DNA from: Phycisphaerales bacterium
GTDB lineage: Bacteria; Planctomycetota; Phycisphaerae; UBA1845
Assembly (NCBI GenBank): GCA_020852275.1
Contig: JADZBE010000022.1
Location: forward strand, 151,443-215,442
Direction: 5' to 3'
DNA: 64,000 nucleotides
The notes beneath the pieces were generated by a model. The model was not told the DNA's origin, made no database searches, and saw nothing but the letters and a program-made list of their open reading frames with translations. A program made the translations under genes and the position numbers. Below are positions 38,183-47,643 of this stretch, one piece after another. Position 1 is the first letter of the stretch, and each line of letters opens with the position of its first letter.

Positions 38183-38923
38183 TTACGAGGCCGTCTTGCG
38201 ATGCAGGCGCTTGACGCGCTGCGCGGTGGCGAGGAGGTCCATGCGCCGGGCTTCGTCGATGCGCGCGTCCTCAATGATGTGCCCGTCCATCATGGCGATG
38301 AGCCGGTCGGCCTGGGCGGCGACGTCCATCTCGTGCGTGACGACGACGATGGTTTTTCCCGAGGCTCGAAGCTCGTGGAAGATCTGCATGATCTGCTCGC
38401 CGGTGCGCGAGTCCAGGTTGCCGGTCGGCTCGTCGGCGAGGATGAAGTCCGGGTTGTTGACGATGGCGCGGGCGATGGCCACGCGCTGCCGCTCGCCGCC
38501 GGACAGCTCGTTGGGCAGGTGGCGGGCGCGCTTGGCCAGCCCGACCTGCTCCAGCGCCTTAAGGCCCAGCGAGCGGTCCACGGCGCCGCGCGTGTACACC
38601 AGCGGCATGAGGACGTTGTCCAGCGCGCTGGTGCGGTTAACGAGGTTGAAGGTCTGGAACACGAAGCCGATGTGCGCGTTGCGCACGCGGGCGAGTTGGC
38701 GCGGCGTCATGGCGCTGACCATCGCGCCGCGGAACTCGAGCGTGCCGGACGTGGGGCGGTCGAGGCAGCCGAGGATGTGCATCAGCGTGCTCTTGCCGCT
38801 GCCGGACGGGCCGGTGATGCTGACGAACTCGCCGGCGCCGATGAGCAGGTCCACGCCCGCCAGCGCGTGCACCACGTCGTCGCCCATCGGGTAGTCTTTG
38901 CGGAGTTGAGCGGCTCGGATCAT
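38183..38923 (-). CDS. MacB/LolD-type ABC transporter ATP-binding protein
   Basis: 246-residue ATPase. Walker [10 protein letters not shown] (about 38-46), Q-loop FVFQTFNLV, signature [14 protein letters not shown], Walker [12 protein letters not shown] and switch His VTHE are all intact. Belongs to the MacB/LolD/FtsE-like subgroup that couples to FtsX-type permeases. It follows the membrane-fusion protein gene after 50 bases. No permease gene follows: the next 287 bases are repeats and then the PaaK-like gene, so the membrane subunit must be encoded elsewhere. Confidence 0.9.
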   Translation of the reverse strand: MIRAAQLRKDYPMGDDVVHALAGVDLLIGAGEFVSITGPSGSGKSTLMHILGCLDRPTSGTLEFRGAMVSAMTPRQLARVRNAHIGFVFQTFNLVNRTSALDNVLMPLVYTRGAVDRSLGLKALEQVGLAKRARHLPNELSGGERQRVAIARAIVNNPDFILADEPTGNLDSRTGEQIMQIFHELRASGKTIVVVTHEMDVAAQADRLIAMMDGHIIEDARIDEARRMDLLATAQRVKRLHRKTAS

Positions 38924-38973
38924 AAGCGACGCGCGGGCGACCTGGTTCGACGCCCGCCCCTGGCGGGCGGTTC

Positions 38974-40332
38974 CTACCGCTTCTTGTCCCGACTGGAAGA
39001 CGTGCTCACCGGGAGCTTGGTGTACACCTTCATGCCCTCTGTCAGCCCCGACATGACCTCCGAATACACGCTGTTGCTGCGGTTGAACTTGCAGGGGATG
39101 AACTTCGTGTCGGCGGGGTCCGCGCCCGGCGAGTCATCCGGCACGCGCACGCCCAGCGCCCCGGTGGCGTCCTCGAAGATCGCCTCCTCGGGACACAGCA
39201 GCGCGTCCTTGACGCGCTCGGACGTGAACGTCACGTCGGCGCGCATGCCGTTGAACAGCTTCTCGCGGTTGGCGCTGACGATCACCACGTCCACGTAGTA
39301 GTAGATGGCCTCCTGCACCTTTCTCGGCTCAGGGTTGATCCGCTCGATGATGCCGGTGAACTCCTCCTCGCGGAACGAATCCACGTGGATGACGGGCAGC
39401 ATCTCGATGTCCTGGGCGGCAGCTTCCCAGTCCGTGGGCGCGGCAACAGAGGCGTCGCGCCCCGGCTGCGCCCAGGACGGGGCGATCTTGAAGACGCGTC
39501 CGATGTCGGCCTCGTCCACCTCGGCGCGGACGATCCGCTTGCTTACGTCGATGACGGTGGCGAGGAGCGTGCCGCCAGTGATGGTGGTTTTTCCGCCCTG
39601 AATCACCTCGCCGACCTGGCGCGGGACTTCGCCGATCATGCCGTCGATGGGCGAGCGGATCTGCGTTTTTTCCAGCCGCTCCTTCGCGTCGGCCTCCGTG
39701 CGCTTCGCGGATTCGAGCGTGGCGTTGGCGGCGGCGACGTCCTGCTCGCCGATCTCGATCGACAGCATGACGCCGACCCGGGCGACCTTGGCCTGGGAAA
39801 GATCGACCTCGGTCGTGGCGAGCGCCACTTCCCGCGTGAGCAGCTCTTCCTCTGAAGAGCCAAGCTTCGGATCCTTGGACTTCTCATTCTGGAACTTCGC
39901 CAGTTCGAGTTGCTTCTGGAGGCGCGTGATGCTGTTGTCGGCCCGGACGAGCTCGATGTCGCGCGTGTTCTTAAGTTGCAGCTGCGCCCGGCGAAGGCGC
40001 GCCTCCGCCGCACGAACCTCGTTCTCGGCGCGCTCGAGATTGCGCTGCTCCTCGGCTTCATCCAGCACGAAGATCACTTCGTCCTTCTTTACCAGGTCGC
40101 CGGGGCGCTTCTTGATTTCCAGCACTTCGCCGCTGGCTTCGGCCTTAATCTCGATGCGCCGCGCGGGGAGAATCTCGCCGGTGGCCTCGATGGGCACGGT
40201 CAGGTCGCCGCGGATGATCTCGGCGAGCTTGCCCTCCGCGGAGGTGAAGGACATGCGGTAGGAGCGCAGTTGAAAGTAGCCGAGGACAACCACGGCCACG
40301 ACGAGCAGAAAGAGGAGGAGTTTCTTGACCAT
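38974..40332 (-). CDS. MacA/HlyD-type periplasmic adaptor
   Basis: 452 residues. An N-terminal membrane anchor (MVKKLLLFLLVVAVVVLGYF) is followed by a lipoyl half (IEATGEILPARRIEIKAEAS), a long coiled-coil hairpin at about 95-215 that is rich in Glu, Lys and Arg, the second lipoyl half (TQIRSPIDGMIGEV) and a beta-barrel (RIVRAEVDEADIGRVF). Bridges an inner-membrane transporter to the outer membrane. Operon partner of the downstream ABC ATPase; together they resemble the first two components of a tripartite export or lipoprotein-transport system. Confidence 0.88.
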   Translation of the reverse strand: MVKKLLLFLLVVAVVVLGYFQLRSYRMSFTSAEGKLAEIIRGDLTVPIEATGEILPARRIEIKAEASGEVLEIKKRPGDLVKKDEVIFVLDEAEEQRNLERAENEVRAAEARLRRAQLQLKNTRDIELVRADNSITRLQKQLELAKFQNEKSKDPKLGSSEEELLTREVALATTEVDLSQAKVARVGVMLSIEIGEQDVAAANATLESAKRTEADAKERLEKTQIRSPIDGMIGEVPRQVGEVIQGGKTTITGGTLLATVIDVSKRIVRAEVDEADIGRVFKIAPSWAQPGRDASVAAPTDWEAAAQDIEMLPVIHVDSFREEEFTGIIERINPEPRKVQEAIYYYVDVVIVSANREKLFNGMRADVTFTSERVKDALLCPEEAIFEDATGALGVRVPDDSPGADPADTKFIPCKFNRSNSVYSEVMSGLTEGMKVYTKLPVSTSSSRDKKR

Positions 40333-40393
40333 GCGCGCTTACGCATCAGGGCAATCTTGCCACGTTCGGACGTTCAGACGCTGCCGCACAACT

Positions 40394-40415
40394 GAGCCGC
40401 GACCGTGAGGGAGCG
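40394..40415 (+). repeat. GAGCCGCGACCGTSAGGGAGCG dispersed repeat, copy 1
   Basis: GAGCCGCGACCGTGAGGGAG followed by CG, within the gap between alanine dehydrogenase and the adaptor gene. The same gap contains a short CGTTTCAGCGTTTCGA tandem near 40530-40570. Confidence 0.7.
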
Positions 40416-40576
40416 AGGGTTGCCCTCCGAACCCGCGGGTTCTGAAACAGGGTGTCAGGACGTTTCGGTCGCTTGCTTGCATGTGGAGTCTCGTTGGAAA
40501 GACCCTCGCAGGCGCTACGGGTTCTGGATTTCAGCGTTTCGACGTTTCAGCGTTTCGACGTTTCAGTTTTTCCAGC

Positions 40577-41689
40577 CTACGCCGCCACCGTGGATTTCTC
40601 CCAACTCATGCCGAACGCTTCCGCCACCGCCTGGTTCGTCAGGCGTCCGTCCTCCATGTTCACGCCGCCCGCCAGACCGGCGTCGGCTTTGCACGCCGCC
40701 TTGTAACCCAGGTCCGCCAGCTTCAGGACATACGGCAGCGTCGCGTTGGTCAGCGCAAAGGTCGAGGTGCGCCCAACCGCGCCGGGCATGTTGGCCACGC
40801 CGTAATGCACCACGCCGTCCACTTCGTACACCGGGTCGTCGTGCGTCGTCGGGCGGATGGTCTCGCAGCAGCCGCCCTGGTCCACGCCGACGTCCACAAT
40901 GACCGCCGCCGGTTTCATCAGCTTCAGGTCCGCGCGGGACACGAGGATCGGGCATCGCGCGCCCGGGATCAGCACCGCGCCGACAACGAGATCGGCCGTC
41001 TGCAGATGGCGGCGGATCGCGTGACGGTCGCTGTACAGGGTGTGGACGTTGGCGGGCATGACGTCGTCGAGATAGCGGAGGCGGTCGATGCTCACGTCCA
41101 TGATGGTGACGTTGGCGCCCAGCCCCGCCGCGACTTTTGCCGCGTTGGTCCCGACGACGCCCCCGCCGATGACCACGACCTCCGCCGGCTCCACGCCGGG
41201 CACGCCGCCCAGCAGAATGCCGCGCCCCTTCATCGGGCGCTCGAGGAACTTCGCGCCTTCCTGAATGCTCATCTTCCCGGCCACCTCGCTCATGGGGGTC
41301 AGCAGCGGCAGCCGCCCCTGCCGGTCGGTCACGGTTTCATAGGCGATCGCCACCGTGCCCGTCCTGAGAACGCTTTCGGTCAGCTTGCGGTCGGCGGCGA
41401 AGTGCAGGTACGTGAACATGACCTGTCCGCGGCGCATCAGGGGCCATTCGCTCGCCAGCGGCTCCTTGACTTTGACGATCATGTCGGCGGCGGCAAAGAC
41501 CTCCTTGGCCGTGGCGAGGATTTTCGCGCCGACTTGCTCATACTCTTCATTGGCGATGCCGGAACCCAGCCCGGCGTCGCGTTCGATGAGCACGGAGTGC
41601 CCCCTGCGGACCAACTCGTCCGCCCCGACGGGGGTGAGGCTGACGCGATACTCATGTGTCTTCACTTCGCGCGGAACGCCGACGATCAT
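40577..41689 (-). CDS. ald: Alanine dehydrogenase
   Basis: 370 residues. NAD-dependent oxidative deamination of L-alanine to pyruvate and ammonia. The ATG at 41689 has GGGAG upstream and gives the canonical N-terminus [20 protein letters not shown]. Substrate and catalytic residues are in [10 protein letters not shown] (Lys) and [10 protein letters not shown] (His). The NAD-binding fold is [22 protein letters not shown], with VTIMDVS supplying the ribose-binding Asp, and the C-terminal [18 protein letters not shown] is diagnostic of the family. Single gene on the minus strand. Confidence 0.96.
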   Translation of the reverse strand: MIVGVPREVKTHEYRVSLTPVGADELVRRGHSVLIERDAGLGSGIANEEYEQVGAKILATAKEVFAAADMIVKVKEPLASEWPLMRRGQVMFTYLHFAADRKLTESVLRTGTVAIAYETVTDRQGRLPLLTPMSEVAGKMSIQEGAKFLERPMKGRGILLGGVPGVEPAEVVVIGGGVVGTNAAKVAAGLGANVTIMDVSIDRLRYLDDVMPANVHTLYSDRHAIRRHLQTADLVVGAVLIPGARCPILVSRADLKLMKPAAVIVDVGVDQGGCCETIRPTTHDDPVYEVDGVVHYGVANMPGAVGRTSTFALTNATLPYVLKLADLGYKAACKADAGLAGGVNMEDGRLTNQAVAEAFGMSWEKSTVAA

Positions 41690-41900
41690 GGACTGCTGCT
41701 CCCGGTCCGTCACGCACAACCCGACGGGACTCCTCTTCGGAACGGCGGGCGATCCCCACCGGCCTCATGGTCCGCTCCCAGAGCGGTCCTATTCCGCCCT
41801 GGCTGGAACTTCGCGGGTGACGGTTTGTTCGTGGCGGAGAGCCTACCGCACGCGCGGAAACCGGGCAATTGCACGAAGCTGTTGCGATTCCGGTCCTGCC

Positions 41901-41922
41901 GAGCCGCGACCGTCAGGGAGCG
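41901..41922 (+). repeat. GAGCCGCGACCGTSAGGGAGCG dispersed repeat, copy 2
   Basis: GAGCCGCGACCGTCAGGGAG followed by CG. Confidence 0.75.
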
Positions 41923-42111
41923 AACCGCCGCCGCACTGTGCCGGAACCGGGTCTGGGAGTCGCCGCATGCCCCAATCCTTGCGCGGGTCGCCTGCGGTGG
42001 TGTGCAATTCTCACGAGCGAGCGCCCGCGCGTCCCAACTGGCACGCCCTGGGCAACCGCATTCAAACGTAGCTCGCTCTCTGAAGGACCCGCGGGTCGGG
42101 TGGGACACGCT

Positions 42112-42133
42112 CGCTCCCTGACGGTCGCGGCTC
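42112..42133 (-). repeat. GAGCCGCGACCGTSAGGGAGCG dispersed repeat, copy 3, inverted
   Basis: Exact reverse complement of the 41901 copy, about 190 bases away, so the two together could fold or recombine. Confidence 0.75.
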
Positions 42134-42288
42134 GGTTGTGCGACGGCGTCCCAGAATGCGGTTGCCCTGACTGGGACGCCACCCCCCGGGCCTGAGAACT
42201 TTACGACGCCTCTCGGGACGCATACGATGCGCCCGTCAACACAAGACGCCGCTGCATGCCCGCGAACCTGGCGGCAGCGGCTCGACGC

Positions 42289-42362
42289 GCGCTCGTAGCT
42301 CAATTGGACAGAGTGGCAGACTTCGAATCTGAAGGTTGGAGGTTCGAGTCCTCCCGGGCGCA
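42289..42362 (+). tRNA. tRNA-Arg (TCG)
   Basis: A 74-nt cloverleaf with acceptor GCGCTCG/CGGGCGC (one T-G pair), a D-arm region GCTCAATTGGACAGAG, anticodon loop CTTCGAA with anticodon TCG, and T-arm GGAGGTTCGAGTCCTCC. The discriminator is A; no CCA is encoded. The outermost anticodon-stem pair is a G-A mismatch. Confidence 0.93.
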
Positions 42363-42563
42363 GTTTCGCATTTGGCAGGTTCACGGTCTGTCGGCGCCCC
42401 GCTTCGCACCGAAATGCGCTCGATGCAGGGCTTCCCTGCGGACGGACGCCGCGCCGAATTCGCGCGGGGGGCAGACCCCGTCCCCGCGATCCAGTCCAAC
42501 TGCACCCCCGCCGCCTGACGTCCGATACACCCACGCCGGCGCTGCGGGTGTCCGCGCCGGCGG

Positions 42564-44084
42564 GTGCTGCCCAATTTGCTCTTCAACAGCGTTACATTCG
42601 CCGTCTTCCTGTTGATCGTGTACGTCGCCTATGTCGCCACCATGCGGCGGCTGCGGCTGCAGAATGCGATGCTGCTGGTCGCCAGCTACGTCTTCTATGG
42701 CTGGTGGGACTGGCGGTTTCTGTCACTGCTGCTGCTGTCCACCGTGGTGGACTATGGGGTGGCGCGCGTGCTCGACGCGCGGCGCGGAGGCGAAGCGGGC
42801 CACGCCGCGGGTGCACGCGGGACCGATGCGCCGCCGGATTACCGGTTGTCGCCGCGAGCTCGTCGGGCCGTGCAGCTGATTTCCGTGGCCGCCAACCTGG
42901 GGCTGCTGGGCTTTTTCAAGTATTACGATTTCTTCGCCGCGAGCCTGACCTCGGGTCTGCAAAGCCTTGGCGTGACCGTCAGCCCGCTGACGCTCGGCGT
43001 CATCCTGCCGGTGGGCATTTCGTTCTACACGTTTCAGACGCTCAGCTACACCATCGACGTGTACCGCGGCGACCTGCCCGCGCACCGCAGCCTGGTCGAG
43101 TTTGCGCTGTTCGTCGCGTTCTTTCCGCAGCTTGTGGCCGGGCCCATCGTCCGTGCCGCGGACCTGCTCCCACAGATCGCCGCGCCGCGCCGGCTTGACC
43201 TTCAGCAGACGTACGACGGAGGCCTGTTGATCTTCTGGGGCTTGTTCAAGAAGCTGGCGCTGGCCGACAGCCTCGCCCCGCTCGTGGACAACATCTTCAG
43301 TCATTCCGCCTCGCACAACGGCGGCGGCGTGCTGCTCGGCGTGTACGGGTTCGCGCTGCAGATCTACTGCGACTTCTCCGGGTACACGGACATCGCGCGG
43401 GGCTGCTCGAAGCTGATGGGCTTCGAGCTGATGCTGAACTTCAACGTGCCCTACCTGGCGAGCAATCCCGTGGAGTTCTGGCGGCGCTGGCACATCAGCC
43501 TTTCGCAGTGGCTGCGCGACTACCTGTACATCCCGCTGGGTGGAAGCCGCCGGGGTCCGCGCCGCGCGTACGTCAACCTGATGATCACGATGATCCTCGG
43601 CGGGCTGTGGCACGGCGCTGCGTGGACCTTTGTTGTGTGGGGGGTGTACCAAGGCGCGCTGCTGGTGGCGTACAAAGCGGCGCAGCCCTGGTGGGCGCCG
43701 CTTGCGGCGCGCTGCGAAGCGCGGCTTGGCAGGGTGTGGCGCGTACTCTGCATCTGCGTCTTTTTCCAGTTCGTGTGCCTCGGATGGCTGATCTTCCGGG
43801 CGGAATCGCTGGAACAGATCGGGTCCATGCTGACTCGAATCTGCCAGCCCTGGCTCTGGTGGTGGCTGCACGGCGCGGTCAGCGCGCCGCGCGGTTCCTT
43901 CGTGGTGGTCGTGTCGGCCATGCTGCTGATCTGCATTCAATCGCTTCAGCGGGGAAGGGGGGAGGACGGATGGATTCGTTCGCTCCCCGTTCCCGTGCGG
44001 TCGGTGGTGTATGCGGTACTGCTGCTGGGGCTGGCGAGCTATGGCATGATGATTGAGAGACCCTTTGTCTATTTTCAATTCTGA
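42564..44084 (+). CDS. MBOAT-family O-acyltransferase (AlgI-like)
   Basis: 506 residues from a GTG start (VLPNLLFNSVTF...). Polytopic membrane enzyme with about ten helices. Family motifs: VGISFYTFQTLSYTIDVYRG, FFPQLVAGPIVRAADLLPQ, YCDFSGYTDIARG, EFWRRWHISLSQWLRDYLY and the catalytic-His segment GGLWHGAAWTFVVWG. AlgI-type proteins move acyl groups, usually acetyl, across the membrane onto exported polysaccharide or other surface polymers. The next gene starts 23 bases downstream and encodes the likely periplasmic SGNH-type partner. Confidence 0.92.
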   Translation: MLPNLLFNSVTFAVFLLIVYVAYVATMRRLRLQNAMLLVASYVFYGWWDWRFLSLLLLSTVVDYGVARVLDARRGGEAGHAAGARGTDAPPDYRLSPRARRAVQLISVAANLGLLGFFKYYDFFAASLTSGLQSLGVTVSPLTLGVILPVGISFYTFQTLSYTIDVYRGDLPAHRSLVEFALFVAFFPQLVAGPIVRAADLLPQIAAPRRLDLQQTYDGGLLIFWGLFKKLALADSLAPLVDNIFSHSASHNGGGVLLGVYGFALQIYCDFSGYTDIARGCSKLMGFELMLNFNVPYLASNPVEFWRRWHISLSQWLRDYLYIPLGGSRRGPRRAYVNLMITMILGGLWHGAAWTFVVWGVYQGALLVAYKAAQPWWAPLAARCEARLGRVWRVLCICVFFQFVCLGWLIFRAESLEQIGSMLTRICQPWLWWWLHGAVSAPRGSFVVVVSAMLLICIQSLQRGRGEDGWIRSLPVPVRSVVYAVLLLGLASYGMMIERPFVYFQF

Positions 44085-44106
44085 TCCAGTTTGCGGGACC
44101 GCATCG

Positions 44107-45399
44107 ATGACCCTGGTTCCGGTCGCGCCGCCGCATCGCAGTGCGAGCTTCACCGCGCTCCGTGCAGCGCCGCACGGCGCCGATCCTGCGGTCTCGGCGG
44201 GCGACGCATCCTGTGCGGTCGCGCCGAAATCGCTTCGCCGGATCCTCCGGCGGATGCCGCGGGCGGCGCTGCTCGGCGCGGGGTTGGCGGCCGCGATGCA
44301 CTACGCGATCGTCTTCCAGGTCGGACCGCATCCCCATCCCCACCGGATGCTTCGCCAGAAGGCGGCGGCGCTCACCGCCGAGCATCGTCCGAGCGTCCTT
44401 GCGCTGGGGGATTCACGCGCGGAGTTCCAGATCTGTCCCGACGCCGTTGCGACGGGAATGAACCGGGAGGATCTCGATCCGATTAATCTCGCCATGGCGA
44501 ACGGAGATTCGTCGGCGGGATTGGCCGTGTACCGCGCCTTCGCGCCGGCCTGCGCGCCGCGGCCGCTTGCGCTCTTGAGCATTTCCTTCTTCAGCGTCAA
44601 TGACCACTATCCGTTCGAGGGGGGTGGGGAGCTGCTGGCGTCCATGACGTTCGGGGATCGCTGGCGACTGTTCGGGGGGCGAGCCGCCCTCGCTTCGCTG
44701 TTCATTCCTGAGCGATCGATGATTGATTCCCGCCTCTCGCCGTTCACCCGCGCCCCGGCCGACGTCGTGGGGGAACTGGGCTTTCTGCGGCTGGATCCGG
44801 CGTCCGACGGCGGCACCTCCACGGAGAGAATCGAGAAGGAGTGGCGTCGCATCGCGTGTACCTGGTTCCTGGATCCCGTCGTCGAAGGCATCCGATGGCA
44901 ACAGACCGTCAAGGACATCACGAGCCTGCACGAGCTGGGCGCTCAAATCGTGCTGATCGACATGCCGTTTCACCCGGTCCTGGAGCGAAGGCTTGCCGGC
45001 ACGCCCCACGGCGAGGCCTTGCGGCTGTTTCAGGGAAACATGGATGCGCTGGCGGCGAAGCTGGCGATTCCGTTATTGCGCTACACGAGCGCCGACCTGG
45101 AACCGGCGATCGCGCCCGGCCGTTGCGACGGCGAGTCGCCGCCGGCTACAGCGTCACACGCACTCGGCGGGTTCCTCGACACGGACAAACCGCAAGATTT
45201 CTGCGCAGGCGGAGGCGACCTGCGCCTGCCCGCTTCGGCGCCGTTCTTTTTCGACCTGCTGCACCTCAACGAGGTCGGCGCCCTCGTAATCTCCCGTCGA
45301 ATCGGCGAAGACCTGAAGGCGCTTCTGGCCGAAGGGCGCATCGTGCTTCACGACGAGGCAAGCCTGCACCGGTCCGCCGACGCCCGCCCGCTCCCGTGA
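44107..45399 (+). CDS. SGNH/AlgJ-like partner of the MBOAT acyltransferase
   Basis: 430 residues. The ATG at 44107 is preferred; an alternative TTG at 44053 would overlap the upstream gene. One membrane helix (about 55-70, AALLGAGLAAAMHYAIVF) follows a disordered N-terminus. The SGNH-type block I is VLALGDSRAEFQICPD and the C-terminal block V is FFDLLHLNEVGALVI, giving the Asp and His of a hydrolase/transferase triad. In alginate-type systems such proteins finish the transfer of acyl groups supplied by MBOAT. The polymer here is unknown. Confidence 0.75.
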   Translation: MTLVPVAPPHRSASFTALRAAPHGADPAVSAGDASCAVAPKSLRRILRRMPRAALLGAGLAAAMHYAIVFQVGPHPHPHRMLRQKAAALTAEHRPSVLALGDSRAEFQICPDAVATGMNREDLDPINLAMANGDSSAGLAVYRAFAPACAPRPLALLSISFFSVNDHYPFEGGGELLASMTFGDRWRLFGGRAALASLFIPERSMIDSRLSPFTRAPADVVGELGFLRLDPASDGGTSTERIEKEWRRIACTWFLDPVVEGIRWQQTVKDITSLHELGAQIVLIDMPFHPVLERRLAGTPHGEALRLFQGNMDALAAKLAIPLLRYTSADLEPAIAPGRCDGESPPATASHALGGFLDTDKPQDFCAGGGDLRLPASAPFFFDLLHLNEVGALVISRRIGEDLKALLAEGRIVLHDEASLHRSADARPLP

Positions 45400-45463
45400 T
45401 GACCGCCGGTTCCCGTGACAACCGCCGCTTCCTGTTCCGTCCACCGGTACCCGGGGCGCCCCC

Positions 45464-47299
45464 CTACCGGGCATTGCTCAGCACGATCCACTGCGGCGGT
45501 TCAAGCGACGGGCGATTCGCCACGTCCGGCAGCGCCTTGCAGGGAGGCAGTTCCGCGATCCCGGCCTCGCACCTATGCCGATCCAGGATGAGGTACACCG
45601 ACTCGCGTGATCGCAGCAGGTCCGCGGCGCGCTGGGAGGCCATTCGCGCCAGCTCGGTCTTCATCCCCGTGCGATCCACCATGCGATCGACGATTTCCGA
45701 AGGATGAATCATGTGCTCGCTGCGGCGATTGAAGTAGAAGCTCAGCCGGGCATCCGGGCGCTGGTCCGCCCACAGGATGCGCGCGTCGCGCGGCACGCCG
45801 GCGGCGGTGAGCGTCGCCTCCAGACGGCTGACTTTGCCCATGTCGCCGATCAGCGACGCGAACCCCAGCCACGTGATCAGGAAGCACGCGACGGACCCTC
45901 CCGCAAGCACGCTCAACGCCGCGCGCCGATGATTCCATGCGTACAAGGCCACGCCCGCGACTCCGCCGGTCGCGCCGAGGATCACCAGCCACCTCAGCCC
46001 GCCCGCCGCTTCGGGTACATGAGTCGCCATCCAGCGGTTCGCGAAGACGTAAACCATGACGCACGCGGCCGCGGAGGCGAGCAGCAGGGTCCATCGCCCT
46101 GGTCGCCCCAGGCGTTCCTGTTCCAGCCGGCGCTGAACAACCGGCGCGACGAGCAGGACCAGGCCCGGCATGGCCGGAAGGATGTAATAGGGCTTCTTGA
46201 ACTCCATCGCCGACATGACCGCGACGCCGCCGACCCCCCAGAATCCGCAGTAGAGCATGGCCCGCGTGAATCTCCGGTAGCCCGCAAGCCAGCCGGACGC
46301 GAGCGCTTCCGGCAGGAAGAGCAGCCAGACGCCGAGCAATCCCGCGGCCAGCGGGACATAGTAGAGCGGACCGCGAACGCGCGTGTCCTCAAAGTCCCCG
46401 ACCGCGCGCTGCAGGAACTGCCAGTTCCACAAGTTCCAGGCGGACGGATCCCGCCGCGCCACCGCCGCCATCCACGGCACGAACACGGCGGCAAAGACCA
46501 AAACTCCCGGCACAATCCACCAGCGCGTCGCAACCTCCTTCAATCGCGGGACTAAGGATCTCAGGAAACAAACGCCTGCGAGCCCGCCGCGGCGCAAACC
46601 GCCACGCATCCAGACACGCAACGGTCCGTGCATGAACCAATACGCAGTGAGCGGAATAGCGACCAGGGCGATCGGCGCCGGACCCTTCGCCATCATGGCC
46701 GCGCCCCATGCAAGATAGAACAGCATTACGTGAACGAACCGGCGGGACGATCGCGATGCTTTCAGCGCGTACCAGAAGTGCGCGTAAGCCCACGTGCAGG
46801 TGAATGTGAGCAACATCTCCGCCGTCGCATTGGGGGCATAGAGCATGATGAAGACGCTTGAGACGGCGACCACCGCTGCGGTTCGTCCGCATGCCGTCCC
46901 ATACATGCTTGCGGCCAAACGCCATATCAGCAGCACCGTGCCCAACGCCGCCAGCGCGGACGGCAACCGAGAGCACGAGGTCGTGACGGGCAGTCCGATC
47001 GCCACGTCGCTGGGCCACACATACGACGCCGCCGCAACCAGCCACACCGGAAGTGGAGGCTTGCGCAGGAAGTCCGTGTCAAGAAAATGAGGGACCAGCC
47101 AATCCCCCGTCAGGCGCATGTCCCGGGCGCACTGTGCGACGATGGCTTCATGGTCCCCCAACGCAGGTCCGCCCCACAGGGGGATAAACACGACGCCCGC
47201 GAGCAGGAGGATCGCCATAAATGCGGGCACCGCCGGCGCTGACTGGGTGCCTAGGGTCGTGCTTGGAACATGATCCACAGCCTGGTGGCTCAATTGCAT
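45464..47299 (-). CDS. Family-39 glycosyltransferase (ArnT/PMT-like)
   Basis: 611 residues with about 11-12 membrane helices and a C-terminal periplasmic domain. The first loop carries ALGDHEAIVAQCARDM, the acidic catalytic motif of GT39 enzymes, followed by FLDTDFLRKPPLPVWL. Further marks are MAKGPAPIALVAIPL and FKKPYYILPAMPGLVLLVAP. Such enzymes transfer sugars from polyprenyl phosphate to lipid A, glycolipids or proteins at the periplasmic face. Convergent with the SGNH-like gene, so not in the same operon, but it fits an envelope-modification neighbourhood. Confidence 0.88.
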   Translation of the reverse strand: MQLSHQAVDHVPSTTLGTQSAPAVPAFMAILLLAGVVFIPLWGGPALGDHEAIVAQCARDMRLTGDWLVPHFLDTDFLRKPPLPVWLVAAASYVWPSDVAIGLPVTTSCSRLPSALAALGTVLLIWRLAASMYGTACGRTAAVVAVSSVFIMLYAPNATAEMLLTFTCTWAYAHFWYALKASRSSRRFVHVMLFYLAWGAAMMAKGPAPIALVAIPLTAYWFMHGPLRVWMRGGLRRGGLAGVCFLRSLVPRLKEVATRWWIVPGVLVFAAVFVPWMAAVARRDPSAWNLWNWQFLQRAVGDFEDTRVRGPLYYVPLAAGLLGVWLLFLPEALASGWLAGYRRFTRAMLYCGFWGVGGVAVMSAMEFKKPYYILPAMPGLVLLVAPVVQRRLEQERLGRPGRWTLLLASAAACVMVYVFANRWMATHVPEAAGGLRWLVILGATGGVAGVALYAWNHRRAALSVLAGGSVACFLITWLGFASLIGDMGKVSRLEATLTAAGVPRDARILWADQRPDARLSFYFNRRSEHMIHPSEIVDRMVDRTGMKTELARMASQRAADLLRSRESVYLILDRHRCEAGIAELPPCKALPDVANRPSLEPPQWIVLSNAR

Positions 47300-47643
47300 T
47301 CACCCCGTCCCGTCGGAGGCGGACACGCCACAAGCTCGTCGCAAGTAAGCGGCAGGATGTTACGCCGTCTCCGGCGGTCCGGCAAATAACCTCGAACGCA
47401 ACGAACCCTCCGGGTGCGTCCGCGGATTGAGACATTCCGGTTTCGAGCAAGCACCGACTCTTGATTTCTGCCAAGGAGACTCGACGCCCTGGTCGAAGCG
47501 TCCTTGGCTTGACCCGCGCAGCCAGGTCCGCCTGATCCCGCAAGCAGCGGCTGGTTTATCCCCTTCGGGGAACGGATCGGACGGCGCGCGCTTCTCCCGC
47601 TGCGCAGGGACGGCTCCCTGCGCCGCGCTTGCCAGCGCCCCAT
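47300..47643. other. Intergenic region between the cytidylate-kinase-like and GT39 genes
   Basis: No ORF or recognised repeat. A GGGACGGGGTGA stretch just before the GT39 start on the minus strand may serve as its ribosome site. No promoter pair or terminator was identified with confidence. Confidence 0.4.

Larger units (their letters stand above)
41690..42288. other. Repeat-rich intergenic region between ald and tRNA-Arg
   Basis: Contains two opposed copies of the GAGCCGCGACCGTSAGGGAGCG repeat (41901-41922 plus, 42112-42133 minus) and paired GGGCAACCGCATTC / GAATGCGGTTGCCC segments (near 42049 and 42154) that make a large imperfect inverted repeat. A GAATGCGGTTGCGCC segment also occurs at about 9134. 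No ORF. Confidence 0.6.
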
